Assembly: GCA_023846275.1 (NCBI GenBank)
Contig: CM043877.1
Coordinates: forward strand, 14,367,107 to 14,431,106
Direction: 5' to 3'
Source: Vanilla planifolia
Taxonomy: Eukaryota; Streptophyta; Magnoliopsida; Asparagales; Orchidaceae
DNA length: 64,000 bases
This document shows positions 51,555-64,000 of the stretch, in pieces. How positions within the stretch are numbered: position 1 is the first letter of the stretch; each line of letters starts with the position of its first letter. The notes under the pieces are model-generated. The model was given only the letters and a program-made list of their open reading frames with translations, searched no databases and was not told the origin of the DNA. A program made the translations under genes and the position numbers.

Positions 51555-51795
51555 TTAATTGTGTTCATGCAAGTGTATAGTCTTATCCACAATGTGCAAT
51601 TGTGTTTTCAAAGAGTCTAGTCATGCCCATGAAGTATCCAGTCGTGTTCATGAACTTTTCAACCATGTCTACAAAGTGTCCAACCTTCCAACCATTTATG
51701 CAAAGTGTTTAGACGTATCCATGGAGAGTCAAATTGTGCTTGCCAAGTTTATAATTATGTTCATAAACTATCAATCATGTTTGCAAAAGTATTAA
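51555..51795 (+). repeat. Degenerate minisatellite, ~22-24-bp period
   Basis: Roughly ten imperfect units built around 'caatcatgttcatgaagtgt', with spacing of 20-29 bp. The 78-codon ORF across it (repeating V-H-E/K-V-S-like residues) is a by-product of the repeat. Not a recognised protein repeat. Confidence 0.6.
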
Positions 51796-52558
51796 CATTT
51801 CTATTTTTAATTTTGACATGCCATGTGAGGCACTCAACATATTATGTTTGTTAATAAATCATATTATGACCTGATTTGATTTGAAATCTAACCTAAATAA
51901 TCCACCTATATGGATTTCTTTTTCTAATGACTTAATTCAACTTGATTGATTGCCCCACCCATTTATATTTGGTGGGTTGACTTTCGATTGAGGGCAACTT
52001 GACATTAATAATTATATAACTAATATTGAATATCATTTGTTAAATATCAGCCATATTTGTTTATCCCAATTATAACTAATAAGCAAATAATTGAATTTTT
52101 GAACTAAAATAAATTTATTATCTATATACTTATAGTTTTTAATTTTCTAGGAATAATTAATTGTTTTTGTAACTTCTATTTTACTAGGAATAATTATCAT
52201 TTACATGGTGTTAGTTGTGTGGAACTTAGCATCACAAATTAGAGTAATATTGATTAGTTTTATTTATAAAATGAATTGAGATGGTACTATTCAAATGTTG
52301 ATCTTTGGATCTTGGTCTTTCTTTAGATGTCTTTTATTTTTGCCAATTTTAGGTTATGTTCACTTTGGCATATTCCTCTTTTTCTCCCTTTTTAAATCCT
52401 ATATTTGTTCTTAGAGTAACATTATTTGAACATTTGCTGAGCTTTTATGCTTGAAATAAAATGATGCAAATCTCATCAAATGTTGAGTTCAAATACATAT
52501 GGGTGTAATGAATTCTTTGAACTCAAAACCAAGGCTACCAAGGATAAAATCTATGATG
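51796..52558. other. AT-rich DNA, nothing recognised
   Basis: No gene recognised. The 92-codon ORF 52480-52758 runs into the segmental repeat; its counterpart at 62140-62320 does not keep the frame, so it is not called. Confidence 0.4.
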
Positions 52559-55500
52559 TCATCATCTGCAATGAGAGGTCTATCATCATTCAAGGAGCTG
52601 GTAAGACATTTTGCTTTAATGGTATGATTCTTTTTCCAAGGATCTCAACTGGTCATGTAAGGAGTGGATATGGACCTATAAGATTGGAGAAAGTCACTTG
52701 TAAAGTAAGTACCAAGCTTCAAAGGAAATGGTACAGGATAACAAAAGGGAATGAATAGATGAAGCTACAATGGAGCTGAGGACAAGGCTATGTCTTTCTG
52801 TAAACTACAAGTAAGAGTAAGGTTTGTAATAAGAAGGGTTGGAAAGTGTAAGGGGTTGTTTGGACAAATAACATGTAATAGGACATGCATGAGTAGCACT
52901 TCCTCAAATTATAGGGAAATGATGGGAAATGTTAAAAGAAGTGGGAAGGGGAGAAGAAGAGGAGTAAGTTAAAGAGTATAATAAAAATTGAAGTGGTATC
53001 TTGCAACATCTGATACATGTAATGCTTCCCTGAAACCTCCAGGTTAATCTCCTACCTACAAGAGTTAGGAAGAAAGCCTACAAATAAAAATTCTAATGTA
53101 GAGCAAAAGGCAAACAAAGAGGTCAGCAAAGAGTCCAATATGAGAGAAGACATAATTCTATCTTTTGTCATTTCGAGTAGCAAAGGATACAATGCCTTAC
53201 AAAGTCTTAAAGCAACGTCCCAACCATCCATCAAAAGTAAGAGAAAAGTAAAGTACAGTAAATAAAATAAGGGATGGGCTTTTATTTCATAGCACAATAC
53301 ATAATAGAATACCCACCATTGCACATATCTTGCATAACAGTATCTAGGTGAGTGACTCCTACCCTCATTAGTCTTATGATATTACAAATCTAGTAGTTTC
53401 TACTAGTTTTGTCCCAAACCACAACTTATTAGAGGATTGATTACTTCTGCTATGTCTATCTTGATACTGCTCTTGGAATTGAGGTACTGTCTGTTTATTC
53501 CAAATCAATCGCAACTTTTTTTCTCTCAAATGTTATGAAAAGCACTTTAGACTGGTTCCAACATTTTTAGATTGAGAATATTGCCTTCATATCACACATG
53601 AAACTATTCATCTTCATGTTCCTTCCACTTTAAAGCTTCTTGATAACTTTTTGCTTGATAAAATCTGTTTAAGGCAAGTACCCTAGGATTCTATCTGCTC
53701 TCATCATTTATGAAAATTCATAAAAGTATACAATGCAAAATCTTATTTTATGAGACATTCAACTCCATGCAAAACAGGAATTTAAACCAATGATGCTTGA
53801 TTTTGTTGATTTAGGAATTGCATCTAAGGCAACTTAGCACAATTTCAAGTTCTTTATATTTAAATTCTTCAAATGGATTGTTTTCTTGCATACCCATGGG
53901 TTAATTTAACAATATTTGTTTTGTGTTGTTCATCTTTCATTTTCAACTAAATATTAAGCTTAACCCTCAAAATTTCATCAGGATAGGGTAACCCAGAAAT
54001 TATCTTCAGGAGGGAAGTAAGTTTCAATCAACATTGGGCCGAGTCTTGTGGTCTCTAACGAGCAGGTCTTTTCATCCTTTTCCTATTGATACACTGATCT
54101 ACACTACTTCCTTTTGGAAAATTTCTCTTTCTCATCATCACATTATTTTGCCCTTATGCAGGTATAAGCAGTGTACAATGCCATGAGAAGAGATGAACGA
54201 ATGAAATACTTCTTATGATTATGATGAAAATTCATGTAAAGTGTGAAGTGTTTTGTGCTAAAGAAATCCCACAAGAGGGGGGGTGAATTGTGCATTTAAA
54301 AATCTTATAACTTTCGAAATTAAAACTTAAAAACCTTTAAGCAAGAGTAAAGAAAGTTGAACACACAAATTTTCAAGTGGTTCGACTCAAAACCGAGTCT
54401 ACGTCCACCCCCAACCGGTGTTGGGAAAAATCCACTAAATACACCAATTACAAGTGAGGTTTTGCCTAATGTTCACCTCAAACCTACTTGGGATTTTTAC
54501 TACGGCTAATCCCAAACCTACTTGAGTTTTTACCGGGCTCAACTCAAACCCGGGGCTTTAGAACTACTGTCGGGATGCCCTTGCCCCAAAACGAAAAATA
54601 TAAGGATTGGCAAAAAGAACTTAGAAGAAATCGGAGAAAAAGAAGAGACACACACAATCGACAAATAAGAGGGATAGAAATTGAGAAATAATTGAAAAAT
54701 CTCTAATTCCAATAGCCTTCTTGCCGCTTTGCTTTTTGAGCTTGGATGCACCGTTTTTGCTTGAGTTTGCTTGAATTTGAGATCTAAAATCTTTGAAAAA
54801 TTTTAACAAAGGTTAAACTGAAAAATACATCAATTTTCCCTATTTATAAAGCTCAAATTTGAGCTCTAAAAACACCCCCAACGGCTCCAAAAATTAATTA
54901 GCCGTTTGGGCAACAGACGGAAAGTAACCACCGTCTGATCCAGGCCCAAAAACGAACGGCACAGATTGATTTAAGCATTTTACCGTTCGGGCATAATCCA
55001 GACCGTTGGATCCGGGCGCGTAATCGAACGGCATGGATTAAATCTTACGGGATGAATCCTGTGCGTTGGATCCGGGCGCGTAATCGAACGACACGGATTA
55101 AATCTTACGGGATGAATCCTGTGCGTTGGATCCGGGCGGGCTTGATCTGAGCCATTGGATCCTGCGAAGGCTGAAACAGGGATTTTTAGTTCCACATTGC
55201 GTATGCGGAACTATTGGAGCGCTATATAAGAAATCCACCCTGTTTACATTCCGAGCCGATTTGGGGTTGGCTCTCCCCTTCCTTGACCAGGACTTGATCA
55301 CCTGGTTCGGGTTGACTTAGCAATGCACTGTTTATTGACCGTTGACAGTCGCTGCAATTTGACCTCGCCGTGCTCCTCTCGGCGGGCTTGGCTTAGCCAG
55401 GCACTGTTGATTTGACCGTTGACCAACGCTAGCCGAGCTCCTCTCGGCGGGCGTTGGGCGGGCTTGTCTTAGCCTTTTCAGGTCAACCAAATTTTTATTT

Positions 55501-56320
55501 TTAAATTAAATTTTTAATTTCTAAAAGACCTGGACGGGCTGTATTCACGCCGGGTCGACCCGCCCATTGCTACAGTGAATTTTCCCGAGACTTCGGCTGT
55601 TTTAGGGTATTTTTTAAGAATTTTTGTGCCAAAAATTTAAATATAAATGTATAAAAATAATTTTATATTCTTATAGTATTATGAGTTATTTAAATAACTA
55701 TGAAAAGAAATTCATGAAAAATAATTCCAAAATAATATTAAAAAAATCAAATATCAATGTCTATATATTTTGTCAAATATGCTTGGCCCAAAAATCAAAA
55801 TTCAGTATTAAATAATTTTATAATATTTTTAAATGTTAATACTACTAGTGTGTCTCATAATCTCAAAGTTTAGACATATCAATTTCAAGAGAAATAAAAA
55901 GAAATTCAATTATAAAAAATCTTGTGCATGTCTCAAAATTTCTTGAAATATGCCATGACCTCAAGGCCCTTAGAGATCATTATTTTAGACATCTAAAATA
56001 CATGGCTTGATTTTAATTAATTATTAACAATTTTACTTAAAATCAAGCCCAAATAAAATATACACATTTATGCTTGACTCATCAAACACAAGGGCGTAAC
56101 AAAGTGCTATTGTACTACATTACTGTAAACATTCTAGGTATAGCTCAGCTCATATTCTGTTGCTGGTTTTATTTTTTATAGTAATCTTAGCTATTGAATA
56201 CACATGATCACATGAATTCATCAGCTTTGCTTCTTACAGCAATAATGATCTAAACAAAGTGAGGTTAATGAGCTAGGAACTTTTGGTCAAAACTCGATAT
56301 TAAATATAAAGCACAAATTT
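52559..56320 (+). repeat. Segmental duplication, copy A (interrupted by a solo LTR)
   Basis: 52559-54243 plus 56102-56320 match 62127-64000 at roughly 95% by eye, with a ~42-bp stretch in copy B (about 62481-62522) missing here. A part (53060-53310) also matches 58728-58965. The segment may include a copia LTR starting near 53340 on the minus strand (TGTTATGC), but the homology continues past it, so the whole unit is better seen as a segmental copy. Confidence 0.8.
54244..56101 (-). mobile_element. Solo LTR, probably Ty1/copia (second copy), with target duplication
   Basis: 1858 bp, TG...CA ends, flanked on both sides by 'aagtg' (54239-54243 and 56102-56106). Copy B of the segmental duplication has the empty site (about 63800-63808, one 'aaagtt'-type site), confirming insertion after the duplication. 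It is longer than 9180-10695, partly because of an internal ~60-bp tandem array (about 55005-55140). It contains GC-rich sequence with no real gene. Relatively young compared with the duplication it interrupts. Confidence 0.85.
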
Positions 56321-56699
56321 GAAGATGAAATTGTCAAGAATTTTTTGAAAGATAGAGTAATGCTATAATAATTATAAACATTAAATTATAGTTCAATTTT
56401 TTTAAATTTTTGAAAAACTTGAAATATTTCATTATTTGGAGTTCGAATATAATTCTCTAAACAAAACTATGTCAGAACACGGTTTATTGAGTTCAGGTTT
56501 GAATGATTCATTTTCTCTGAGTCGATATTGCTTACATAAAATGCAACAACCAATGGTTAAATATCTGACTGCTTGATTGTTGCAGGTTGGCATAGAACAT
56601 CAGGCTGAAGGATCCTTGGGGAACTAACAAGAATGCCAAAGGAAATGAACAGGTATAATCTTATTAGTCATCTGACTAGGTTTTACTTTGGATATATTA
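56321..56699. other. Probable continuation of segmental copy A
   Basis: Beyond the point where copy B leaves the window, so homology cannot be tested. No gene recognised. Its right limit is where the copia fossil becomes recognisable. Confidence 0.35.
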
Positions 56700-58724
56700 A
56701 GTCTAGTACATTTAAATACAATTTGAACAAAAAAAGATAAAACAAAAGTTGAATATGTTGTAAGGATAATTGTGGAGGAATGTTTTCTTCTGAAATGGTA
56801 GACGATGTTGCTTTCCAAGTATAAAAGCTTCACATATATAGTTTGGATCATTCAATAAAGGAAAACTTTTCACCATTCCTTCTTTTGCCAATAATTTCAA
56901 ACCTCCAAAGTTAAGGTGATCATACCTTAGATGTCATTTCAAAGAATCATTTGAAAGATGCCCAAGATAACAAACTTCACTTGTTGATTTTAATTGAAGA
57001 GGAAACATGCGATTTGTCGACATCTTCACTTTAGTAATATTCCTTCCTTTTGAATCTTGCAAAAGAAGATAATAATTCTCCATATGTATAATATATCCTT
57101 TCTCGATTAATTGCCTAAGGCTAAGAATATTACTTTTCATATCAAGAATAAAATATGCATCTGAAATAATAATTGGAAACTCATTCTCTTTGTAAAGTTT
57201 TATATTACCTTTGCCTTCAACTTTCAACTTTGATGAGTCTCCAAACTCACACTTTCTTGCACATTTTCAATTCACTCAAATAGATGTCTTTTTCCACACA
57301 TATGGTTGCTTGCTCCTGAATCAAGAAACCATACATCTTTTTTTTCGTTGCCCTCTTTTTCAGCCAATAAAGATATTGAGTTTTCTTTTGATGTTTCAGC
57401 ATAGTTTGATTGATTATTTTTATGCCAACAATCAGAAGCATAATGACCAAACTTATGACAATTGTAACATTCAATATTTCTACCTTATCCTCGACCTCGA
57501 GAAGAATTATTTCTTCCATGCCCGTGTTGAGTGTAAGATTGATTAAATTTCTGTTGAGATCTGTTTTGGAAACGATCTCTTCCACATCCTCGATATGAAC
57601 CTCTTTCTCTTCCTCTTGAATTTAAATTCTCTTTCTTCAATGTATTGTCTTCTTTCAAATTCAATTTTGATTCTAATGCTTGATCAATAGGTGCAACTTC
57701 AGCCTTTTTCTTTAGTCTTTGCTCATGCACTTATAAAGAACCCAGTAGCTCTTCAATAGATAAAGTACATATATCTTTAGATTCTTCAATTATTGTTACC
57801 ACATGTTCAAACATAGGAGTTAAAGAACGAAGTACCTTATCAATGACACGTACATCATCGATTTGTTCTCCATTTCTCTTCATCAAATTCACAATAGCAA
57901 TCAAGCATGAGACATAATCTGAGATAGTCTCATTTTCATTCATCTTTGCTTGCTCAAAATCACCCCTAAGGATTTGAAGCCGTACACGCTTCACCCGTTC
58001 AACACCTTTGAAGATTGTGTTGAGTTTACTCAAAACCTCTTTGCTTGTAGTCGCTTCTACAACTTTCTCAAAAGTGGCTTCATCAAGTCCTTGATATATT
58101 AAGAACAATGCCTTTTTGTCTTTTCTCTGATTTTCTTTCAACAATTTCTTCTCCGCTTCAGTAGCATCTGATTCATCAAAGCTATTGATAACAATCTCCC
58201 AAAGATCTTGCGAACCAAGAAGGGCTTTAAATTGAATGCACCAATTATCATAATTTTCTTTCGTTAATTTAGGAACGATCTGTTGCATAATTCCAGACAT
58301 TGTAAATGAAAACACCCCTTTAAAAAAAACTTTGCTCTTCTCCCTTCGACGCTGCAGCATTCGATCTACTTCCTTCGCTCTGAGCTAATTGTTGGGGATG
58401 GCTCTGATACCACTTTGATGAAAATAAAAGAGTAGGGAGAAATTTGAAAATGACAACGAAAGACTGAAGGAAGAGGAAGAGAATAGCTAAGAATTTTTCA
58501 TTCATAAAATTGCATAATCACAATGAACCAATTACATCTATTTATAGCCAAGAAAAATATCTAATCTCCCAAATCTTTTCTCATAATTCAAAAGTTTGTT
58601 TCTAATCCCTAAAAATCCTCAAAATACTTAAAATATGCTAATCATGCTTAAAAGTGCTAACAACTCCTTAAAAAATGCTAGCAAGCACTTGAAAAGTGCT
58701 AACCATCCTTAAAGTTTGCTAACA
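56700..58724 (-). mobile_element. Ty1/copia fossil with 5' LTR, gag and protease
   Basis: Minus strand, from right: LTR 58416-58724; primer site complementary to initiator Met-tRNA (TGGTATCAGAGCC, 58400-58412); gag with UBN2-type domain (57731-58303, KLTKENYDNWCIQFKALL near its start); a CCHC zinc knuckle and DSGAS-type protease motif (about 57250-57470); and a GAG-pre-integrase region with a CE..ILGKQHR motif (about 56770-56870). Integrase core, reverse transcriptase, RNase H and the second LTR are absent. The element is truncated and broken at several places. The gag half is well preserved, so it may be fairly young. It interrupts a copy of the 53060-53310 repeat family. Confidence 0.88.
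58416..58724 (-). repeat. 5' LTR of the copia fossil
   Basis: 309 bp, beginning TGTTAGCAAAC and ending TCA on the minus strand, with a CTATAAATAG TATA box (about 58538-58547) and the primer site 3 bp downstream of its end. No partner LTR in the window, so it cannot be used to date the insertion. Confidence 0.8.
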
Positions 58725-58727
58725 GGA

Positions 58728-58965
58728 ATCCTACAAACAAAGACTCCATTTTAGTGCAAAGGTAAACAAAGAGATCAGCAAAGTAAAAGTCAGTTAATAA
58801 ATTAGCTCAAATTCTCTCTTCTTTCCCTTAGAACAGTAATGCATTATAAAAGCTCAAAATAAGATCTTTCCCATCCATCAAAATGCAGGGAAATATGAGT
58901 TAAAAGGTTATGGAATAGAATTTTGGTCTACTAGTGGGCTTTTATTTCATAACAATACATGCATG
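58728..58965 (+). repeat. Segmental-repeat copy C (fragment)
   Basis: Matches 53060-53310 and 62673-62905, clearly more diverged than those two are from each other ('aaacaaagagatcagcaaag', 'gggcttttatttcata' shared). Its position just 3' of a copia pol region in minus orientation suggests this part of the repeat is that element's LTR. Confidence 0.65.
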
Positions 58966-59199
58966 CTTTTCTTGGGAAAGGTAAGCTAAAGATGTATTAG
59001 AAACGTGAAGCAGTCTATTGGAATTGCTTTAATAGATATATCTGCAATCTGAGTTGTAAAACATATTGAATGCAAATTACTACACGGGCTACCAACTTAT
59101 GAATGAAATTATAGACAATTTTAATGTGGTGAGTGTGAGCTCGCATGACTGGGTTGAAAGCCATATGTGCTTCTAAGCTGCTATCACATAATAATGTGT

Positions 59200-62126
59200 G
59201 AAAAGTAATATGAATTTCTCATGGTAGAAAGCAAAGGCAACGAATCTCAACTATAATAGAATACACGCCATTGTATTCTGCCTCTGATTTTTCTAGAAAG
59301 ACCTATCTATTTCTTTGCAGACAAGGACACCAAGTTGTTGCCAATGTACACACAAGTGCCATGGGTTATTCGTTGATTGAATCCCACAGCATAGAAATAT
59401 TAGTTGAAGGTGTAAAGACTACCATTAGAGGTAGTTCCTTTGAGATATTTAAATATCCCCTTGACTAGTTGTAATGTAAGGTTCTAGGACTATGGAGATA
59501 CTTGCATAATTATTTATTGCATAACATATGTCAGGCGTGTAATTGTTAAGTATTTTAGTGCACTCACCATCCTATAACAATTTTGTTCCTTCTAAAAAAA
59601 TTTTAATACATCATTTGTAGTTCTCCAAACGATATCTAAATAATAGGTGTAAGGTATAGCTTCATTGAGTTATGAGCCACAATGCCAAAAAAAAAATAGA
59701 CCACCCAAATCTCTGTAGTTAAATTGACTGCATAAAGTTGCAATGAAAGTTATTAACTGTGTATTATTTGATTTAGTTGCAACTAAATCATCAATGTATA
59801 TTAATGCAAAGATTGACATATTAGAAGTATGTTTTGCAAAGGTGAATTTGAAAGGTTATTTTGAAATCCTGCTTTAACAAGTTAATAATATAGTGATTTA
59901 TATGTATGTTTGGTAAAGGTGAATTTGAGAGGCTATTTTGAAATCCTACTTTAATAAGTAAATAATGTAGTTATTTATATCAAGCTCTTGGAAATTGATT
60001 TAGTCCATAGAATACAATTTGTAGTAATCATTATATGTGTGGGATACTATTTTTCTATAAGCCTAGGTGATTGTTGCATATAAATTATATTGTCAAGATA
60101 TCCATTTAGAAACATTTTGTGGACATCAAGTTGCTTTGTTATCCAACCTTTAGCCATAGCTACAACAATTATTGTTCACATGGTTGTAGGTTTAGCAAAA
60201 AAGACTACATGCTTGTCAAAAATCAAAGGACTTCTTATTGATGGGAACTCGTAACAACTAAATGTGCCTTATACCATTCAATTGAGCCATCATATTATTG
60301 TTTGACTTTGAAGACCCATTTATAATCAACTATATTCATACGATGTGTGTATTAGACAAGCACCCTTGTATTATTTGACATGAGTGAGTCATACTTTTAA
60401 CACACGGTCATCATGTTTATAGGCTTGAGTATATGAATCTGGCTCAGACAAAGTGGGGTAAATGATAGAGGAAAGTAGTGCTTGTGGAAGTGAATTTGGG
60501 ACTCAACATTGTAGTTTGCAATGCATAGTCTTGAAGTTACAAGGAAAATTACTTAGATGACATGATTTGTGGAGAGTAAGATGTGTGGAGTTAGAGGTAA
60601 AAGCTGTTAAGGGTGAAGGTATAGAAGGAAAGTGAGGTTGCATAAAAGCTGTTAAAGGTGAAGGTATAGAAGAAAAGTGAGGTTGCGTTGAAGGGGTAGA
60701 AGAAATTGTGGTTGATGTAATTCTAGGTGTTGTAGAGGAATACATTGGAGTTGGAATATGTTAAATAAGAGATAGATCAAAGAATTTGAATGAAGGAATG
60801 TTTCGGGTAGTATGGAGAAAGATGGCTGTGGAAAAAAAGGGAATGCTTGCTCATGAAATGTAGCTTTACTTGAAATATAAATTTGTTTGAAATCTAAATT
60901 ATCTATAGCTGTTGTGGCTAGTATCACAGTATCAATTTATTAGTATGATGCTAAGGTAACATTGGAAAACATAGACATCCATAGATTGCTATAGTTAGGC
61001 CTTCAAACAAAGAATGTTGGAAAGAAGATGATTATTTAAGAAAGCTGTTGTAGCAAATACAATAGTTAGGCCTTCAAACAAAGAATGCTGGAAAGAAGAT
61101 GATTATTTAAGAAAGTTGTTGTAGCAAATACAACGAGCTAGAAGCTCATTTGGAAACCCAACTAATGAAAGACACTCTCCTAATTCAACAAAGTTTCTAT
61201 GTTTATGTTTGTCTATATCATTTTGTGCAGTAGAGTATAGATAGAATAGTCTTTGTTGAACGTTACGTTGAGTAAAAAAATGATTAAATTATTTATTATA
61301 AATTTATTATTATTATCCTACTGAATAAATAAATTTTTTAAGAAAAAGTATTTTCCAACAGGGGTTTATATTGAATAAATATTGTATAGAAGATACTGCA
61401 TGACTGCCAATTAATGTGCTTCACCCAAAGGGCACAGATAAAAGCAACTAATGACAAGTTACTTGTGTTAAGGGTATAATTGTGAAAAGGGTTTATGAAA
61501 TATAATAGAAAAATGAGTAAATGGTTTGCAATTTTTCAATTGATATTATACATATGATGATTGACATGTACAATCTTTCTAATAAGATTATCCTTCACAA
61601 TAAGGCCATCAATATTCAAAAGAAAAAACACGTTTATCTCTATGAGAAACTTGTCTTACATATAGCTAAAAGATTCATTTTGAACTATGGAACACAAAAT
61701 GCTATGCATAATTAAAGGGCTACGCATACCATGGATAATAGCATTTTCAATATGAGTAATACATAATGAAGAACCATTGCCCCTCATAGGGCTATATTGA
61801 CTATTTGGTAGTTTTCATACGTTTGGTCCTAATTTGAACTTTGGACATTATTGAGGTCAATAAATGATAGCTGATATTGTATGGTGCTTGTTGCATAAGC
61901 AAAGTTATTGTGTTGTGTCACACTCGAGTTGTTTAATCAACCCTATTACATGTATATTAAGTAGTTTGGTGTGAGATAGGAGTAGGTAATAGATATAGAT
62001 TTTAATGAAGAGTAATAGCTTAGCAACTTGTATAAGGATGTGTAGCATAGAAATTAACATTGAGACCTTAACCATAGCTATGGCCATGAACATGATGCCT
62101 TTTTTAATAGAAGGCACTAAGAGGTC
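59200..62126 (-). mobile_element. Ty1/copia fossil: protease to RNase H
   Basis: Minus strand, from right: a pre-integrase/protease spacer (GNGSSLCITHIENA motif near 61740-61790), integrase and its C-terminal linker (about 60500-61250), reverse transcriptase (KQLDVHKMFLNG motif near 60090-60130 and YVDDLVATK near 59770-59800), and RNase H (QLVKGIFKYLKGTTS near 59430-59475, then the THGTCVYIGNN region to about 59250). Broken at many places; gag is not clearly recognised. The divergence suggests an old insertion. Its LTRs may be the repeat parts at 58728-58965 and 62620-62942. Confidence 0.8.
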
Positions 62127-64000
62127 TATCATCATCTGCAATGAGAGGTCTATCATCATTCAAAGGCTGGTAAGACATTTTATTTTAATGGGATGATTCT
62201 TTTCCAAGGATCTCGACTGGTCATGTAAAGAGTGGATATGGACCTATGAGATGGGAGAAAGTCACTTTTAAAGTAGGTACCAAGCTTCAGAGGCAATGGT
62301 GCTGGATAACAAAAGGGAATGAATAGATGAAGCTGCAGTGGAGCTGAGGACAAGGCTATGTCTTTCCATAAGGTACAAGTAAGAGTAAGGTTTCTAATAA
62401 GAACGGTTGGAGAGTGTAAGGGGTTGTTTGGACAAATAACATGTAATAAGTCATGCATGAGTAGCACTTCCTCAAACTATGATTTCTATTAATAGATAGG
62501 TAATGCAGTCCATTAGCATGGGGAAATGATGGGAGATGTTAAAAGAAGTGGAAGGAGAGAAGAAGAGTAAGTTAAAGAGTACAATAAAGAGTGAAGTGGT
62601 ATCTTGTAACATTTGATACATGTAATGCTTCCCTGCAACCTCCAGGTTAATCTCCTACCTGTAAGAGTTAGGAAGAAAGCCTACAAACAAAGATTCTAAT
62701 GTAGTGCAAAAGGCAAACAAAGAGGTCAGCAAAGAGTCCAGTATGAGAGAAGCCCTAAATCTGTCTTTTGTCACTTCGAGTAGCAAATGATACAATGCTT
62801 TACAAAGTCTTAAAGCAACATCCCAACCATCCATCAAAATTAAGAGAGAAGTAAAGTACAGCAAATAAAATATGGGATGGGCTTTTATTTCATAGCACGA
62901 TACATAAGAGAATACCCACCATTGCACATATCTCGCATAACAATCTCTAGGTGAGTGACTCCTACCCTCATTAGTCTTATGATATTACAAATTTAGTAGT
63001 TTTTGCTAGTTTTGTCCCAAACCACAACTTATTAGAGGATTGATTACTTTTGTTTAGTCTATCTTGATACTGCTCTTGGAATTGAGGTACTGTCTGTTTA
63101 TTCCAAATCAATCGCAACTTTTTTTCTCTCAAATGTTATGAAAAGCACTTTAGACTGGTTCCAACATTTTTAGATTGAGAATATTGCCTTCATATCACAC
63201 ATGAAACTATTCATCTTCATGTTCCTTCCACTTTAAAGCTTCTTGATAACTTTTTGCTTGATAAAATCTGTTTAAGGCAAGTACCCTAGGATTCTATCTG
63301 CTCTCATCATTTATGAAAATTCATAAAAGTATACAATGCAAAATCTTATTTTATGAGACATTCAACTCCATGCAAAACAGGAATTTAAACCAATGATGCT
63401 TGATTTTGTTGATTTAGGAATTACATCTACGACAACTTAGCACAATTCCAAGTTCTTTATATTTATATTCTTCAAATGGATTGTTTCATGCTTACCCGTG
63501 AGTTAATTTAACAATATTTGTTTGGTGTTATTCATCTTTCATTTTCAGCTAAATATTAAGGTTAAACCTCAAAATTTCATCAGGATAGGGTAACCCAGAA
63601 ACTATCTTCAAGAGGGAAGTATGTTTCAGTCAAATTGGGCTGATTCATGTGGTCTCTTTTGACCAGGTCTTTTCATCCACATTGATCTTCAAGAGGGAAG
63701 TATGTTTTGCCCTTATGTTGGTATAAGCAGTGTACAACGCCATGAGAAGAGATGAACGAATGAAATACATCTTATGATTATGAAGAAAATTCATGTATAG
63801 TAAAGTTCTGTTGTACTACATTGCTGTAAACATTCTAGAAATAGCTCAGCTCATATTCTACTTTTAGTTATATTTTGAATTATTTATAGTAATCTTAGCT
63901 ATTGAATACACATGATCACATGAATTCATCAGCTTTGTTTCTTACAGCAATAATGATCTGAACGAAGTGAGGTTAATGAGCTGGGAACTTATGGTCAAAA
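62127..64000 (+). repeat. Segmental duplication, copy B (continues past window)
   Basis: Matches copy A (52559-54243 and 56102-56320), including the uninterrupted target of the solo LTR at about 63800. The minus-strand 90-codon ORF 62655-62927 has an equally long partner at 53052-53324, but the differences are mostly amino-acid changing, so no protein is supported. It runs off the right edge. Confidence 0.8.

Noticed and set aside
53052-53324. Minus-strand 90-codon ORF conserved in length with 62655-62927
   Set aside because: The two versions differ mainly by amino-acid-changing substitutions (about 13 of 90 residues) and the third copy (58728-58965) does not keep the frame, so this is duplicated non-coding sequence.
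54488-55320. Arg- and Pro-rich ORFs inside the solo LTR
   Set aside because: They overlap on both strands, span an internal tandem array and lie within an LTR with no gene content.
1-64000. Possible tRNA, rRNA, CRISPR or bacterial-type operon features
   Set aside because: No cloverleaf, rRNA core or spaced direct-repeat array was seen, and the gene content is that of a plant nuclear genome.

Overview
The window looks like gene-poor nuclear DNA of a flowering plant. It is strongly AT-rich with short GC-richer islands. It carries the first exon of a plant-specific SBP-box (SPL) gene, several decayed Ty1/copia retrotransposons (one with a primer site of the usual initiator-Met tRNA type), and decayed copies of a plant-type ribonucleotide reductase small-subunit gene (RNR2, the TSO2/RNR2 family). 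I found no intact protein-coding gene, no rRNA or tRNA gene and no CRISPR array. The species cannot be named from sequence alone.

The dominant theme is RNR2. Six broken RNR2 copies or fragments occur: 1-761 (+), 21549-22564 (+), 32156-32664 (-), 34386-34490 (+), 44117-44852 (-) and 46574-46678 (+). A promoter-only remnant lies near 20164-20395. The copies and their flanks alternate in orientation and form a chain of large imperfect palindromes: P1 (14456-20163, head-to-head upstream arms around a CA-rich loop), P2 (21549-32664, tail-to-tail, axis 25842-25892) and P3 (32665-34385, head-to-head). P3 recurs at 44853-46573 because a 5.17-kb block (32231-37399) is repeated almost without change at 44414-49587, in direct orientation and offset by about 12.19 kb.

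Layout. 1-4860: RNR2 pseudogene and its 3' flank family. 4861-5410: a 50-bp-arm hairpin and a GC-rich unrecognised island. 5411-12430: copia fossils and a solo LTR (9180-10695). 12430-14455: a 2-kb repeat of unknown type (called R2 here) that abuts truncated RNR2 sequence. 14456-34490: the palindrome chain. 34491-37399: R2 again. 37400-38740: a decayed SPL first exon and its flanks. 38755-40665: a tandem pair of about 0.95 kb. 40666-43740: plain AT-rich DNA. 43741-49587: RNR2 copy 5 plus the second block. 49588-52558: an inverted piece of R2, otherwise unremarkable DNA and a degenerate minisatellite. 52559-64000: two copies of a segmental duplication (52559-56320 and 62127-64000). A solo LTR is inserted in the first copy, and two copia fossils lie between them.

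No pathway or operon logic applies. The main biological question is whether the inverted RNR2 copies make hairpin RNA, and so small RNAs against the functional RNR2 gene elsewhere in the genome. The second is how the near-identical 5.17-kb blocks arose. All alignments were made by eye, so boundaries are good to roughly 5-50 bp and identities are approximate.
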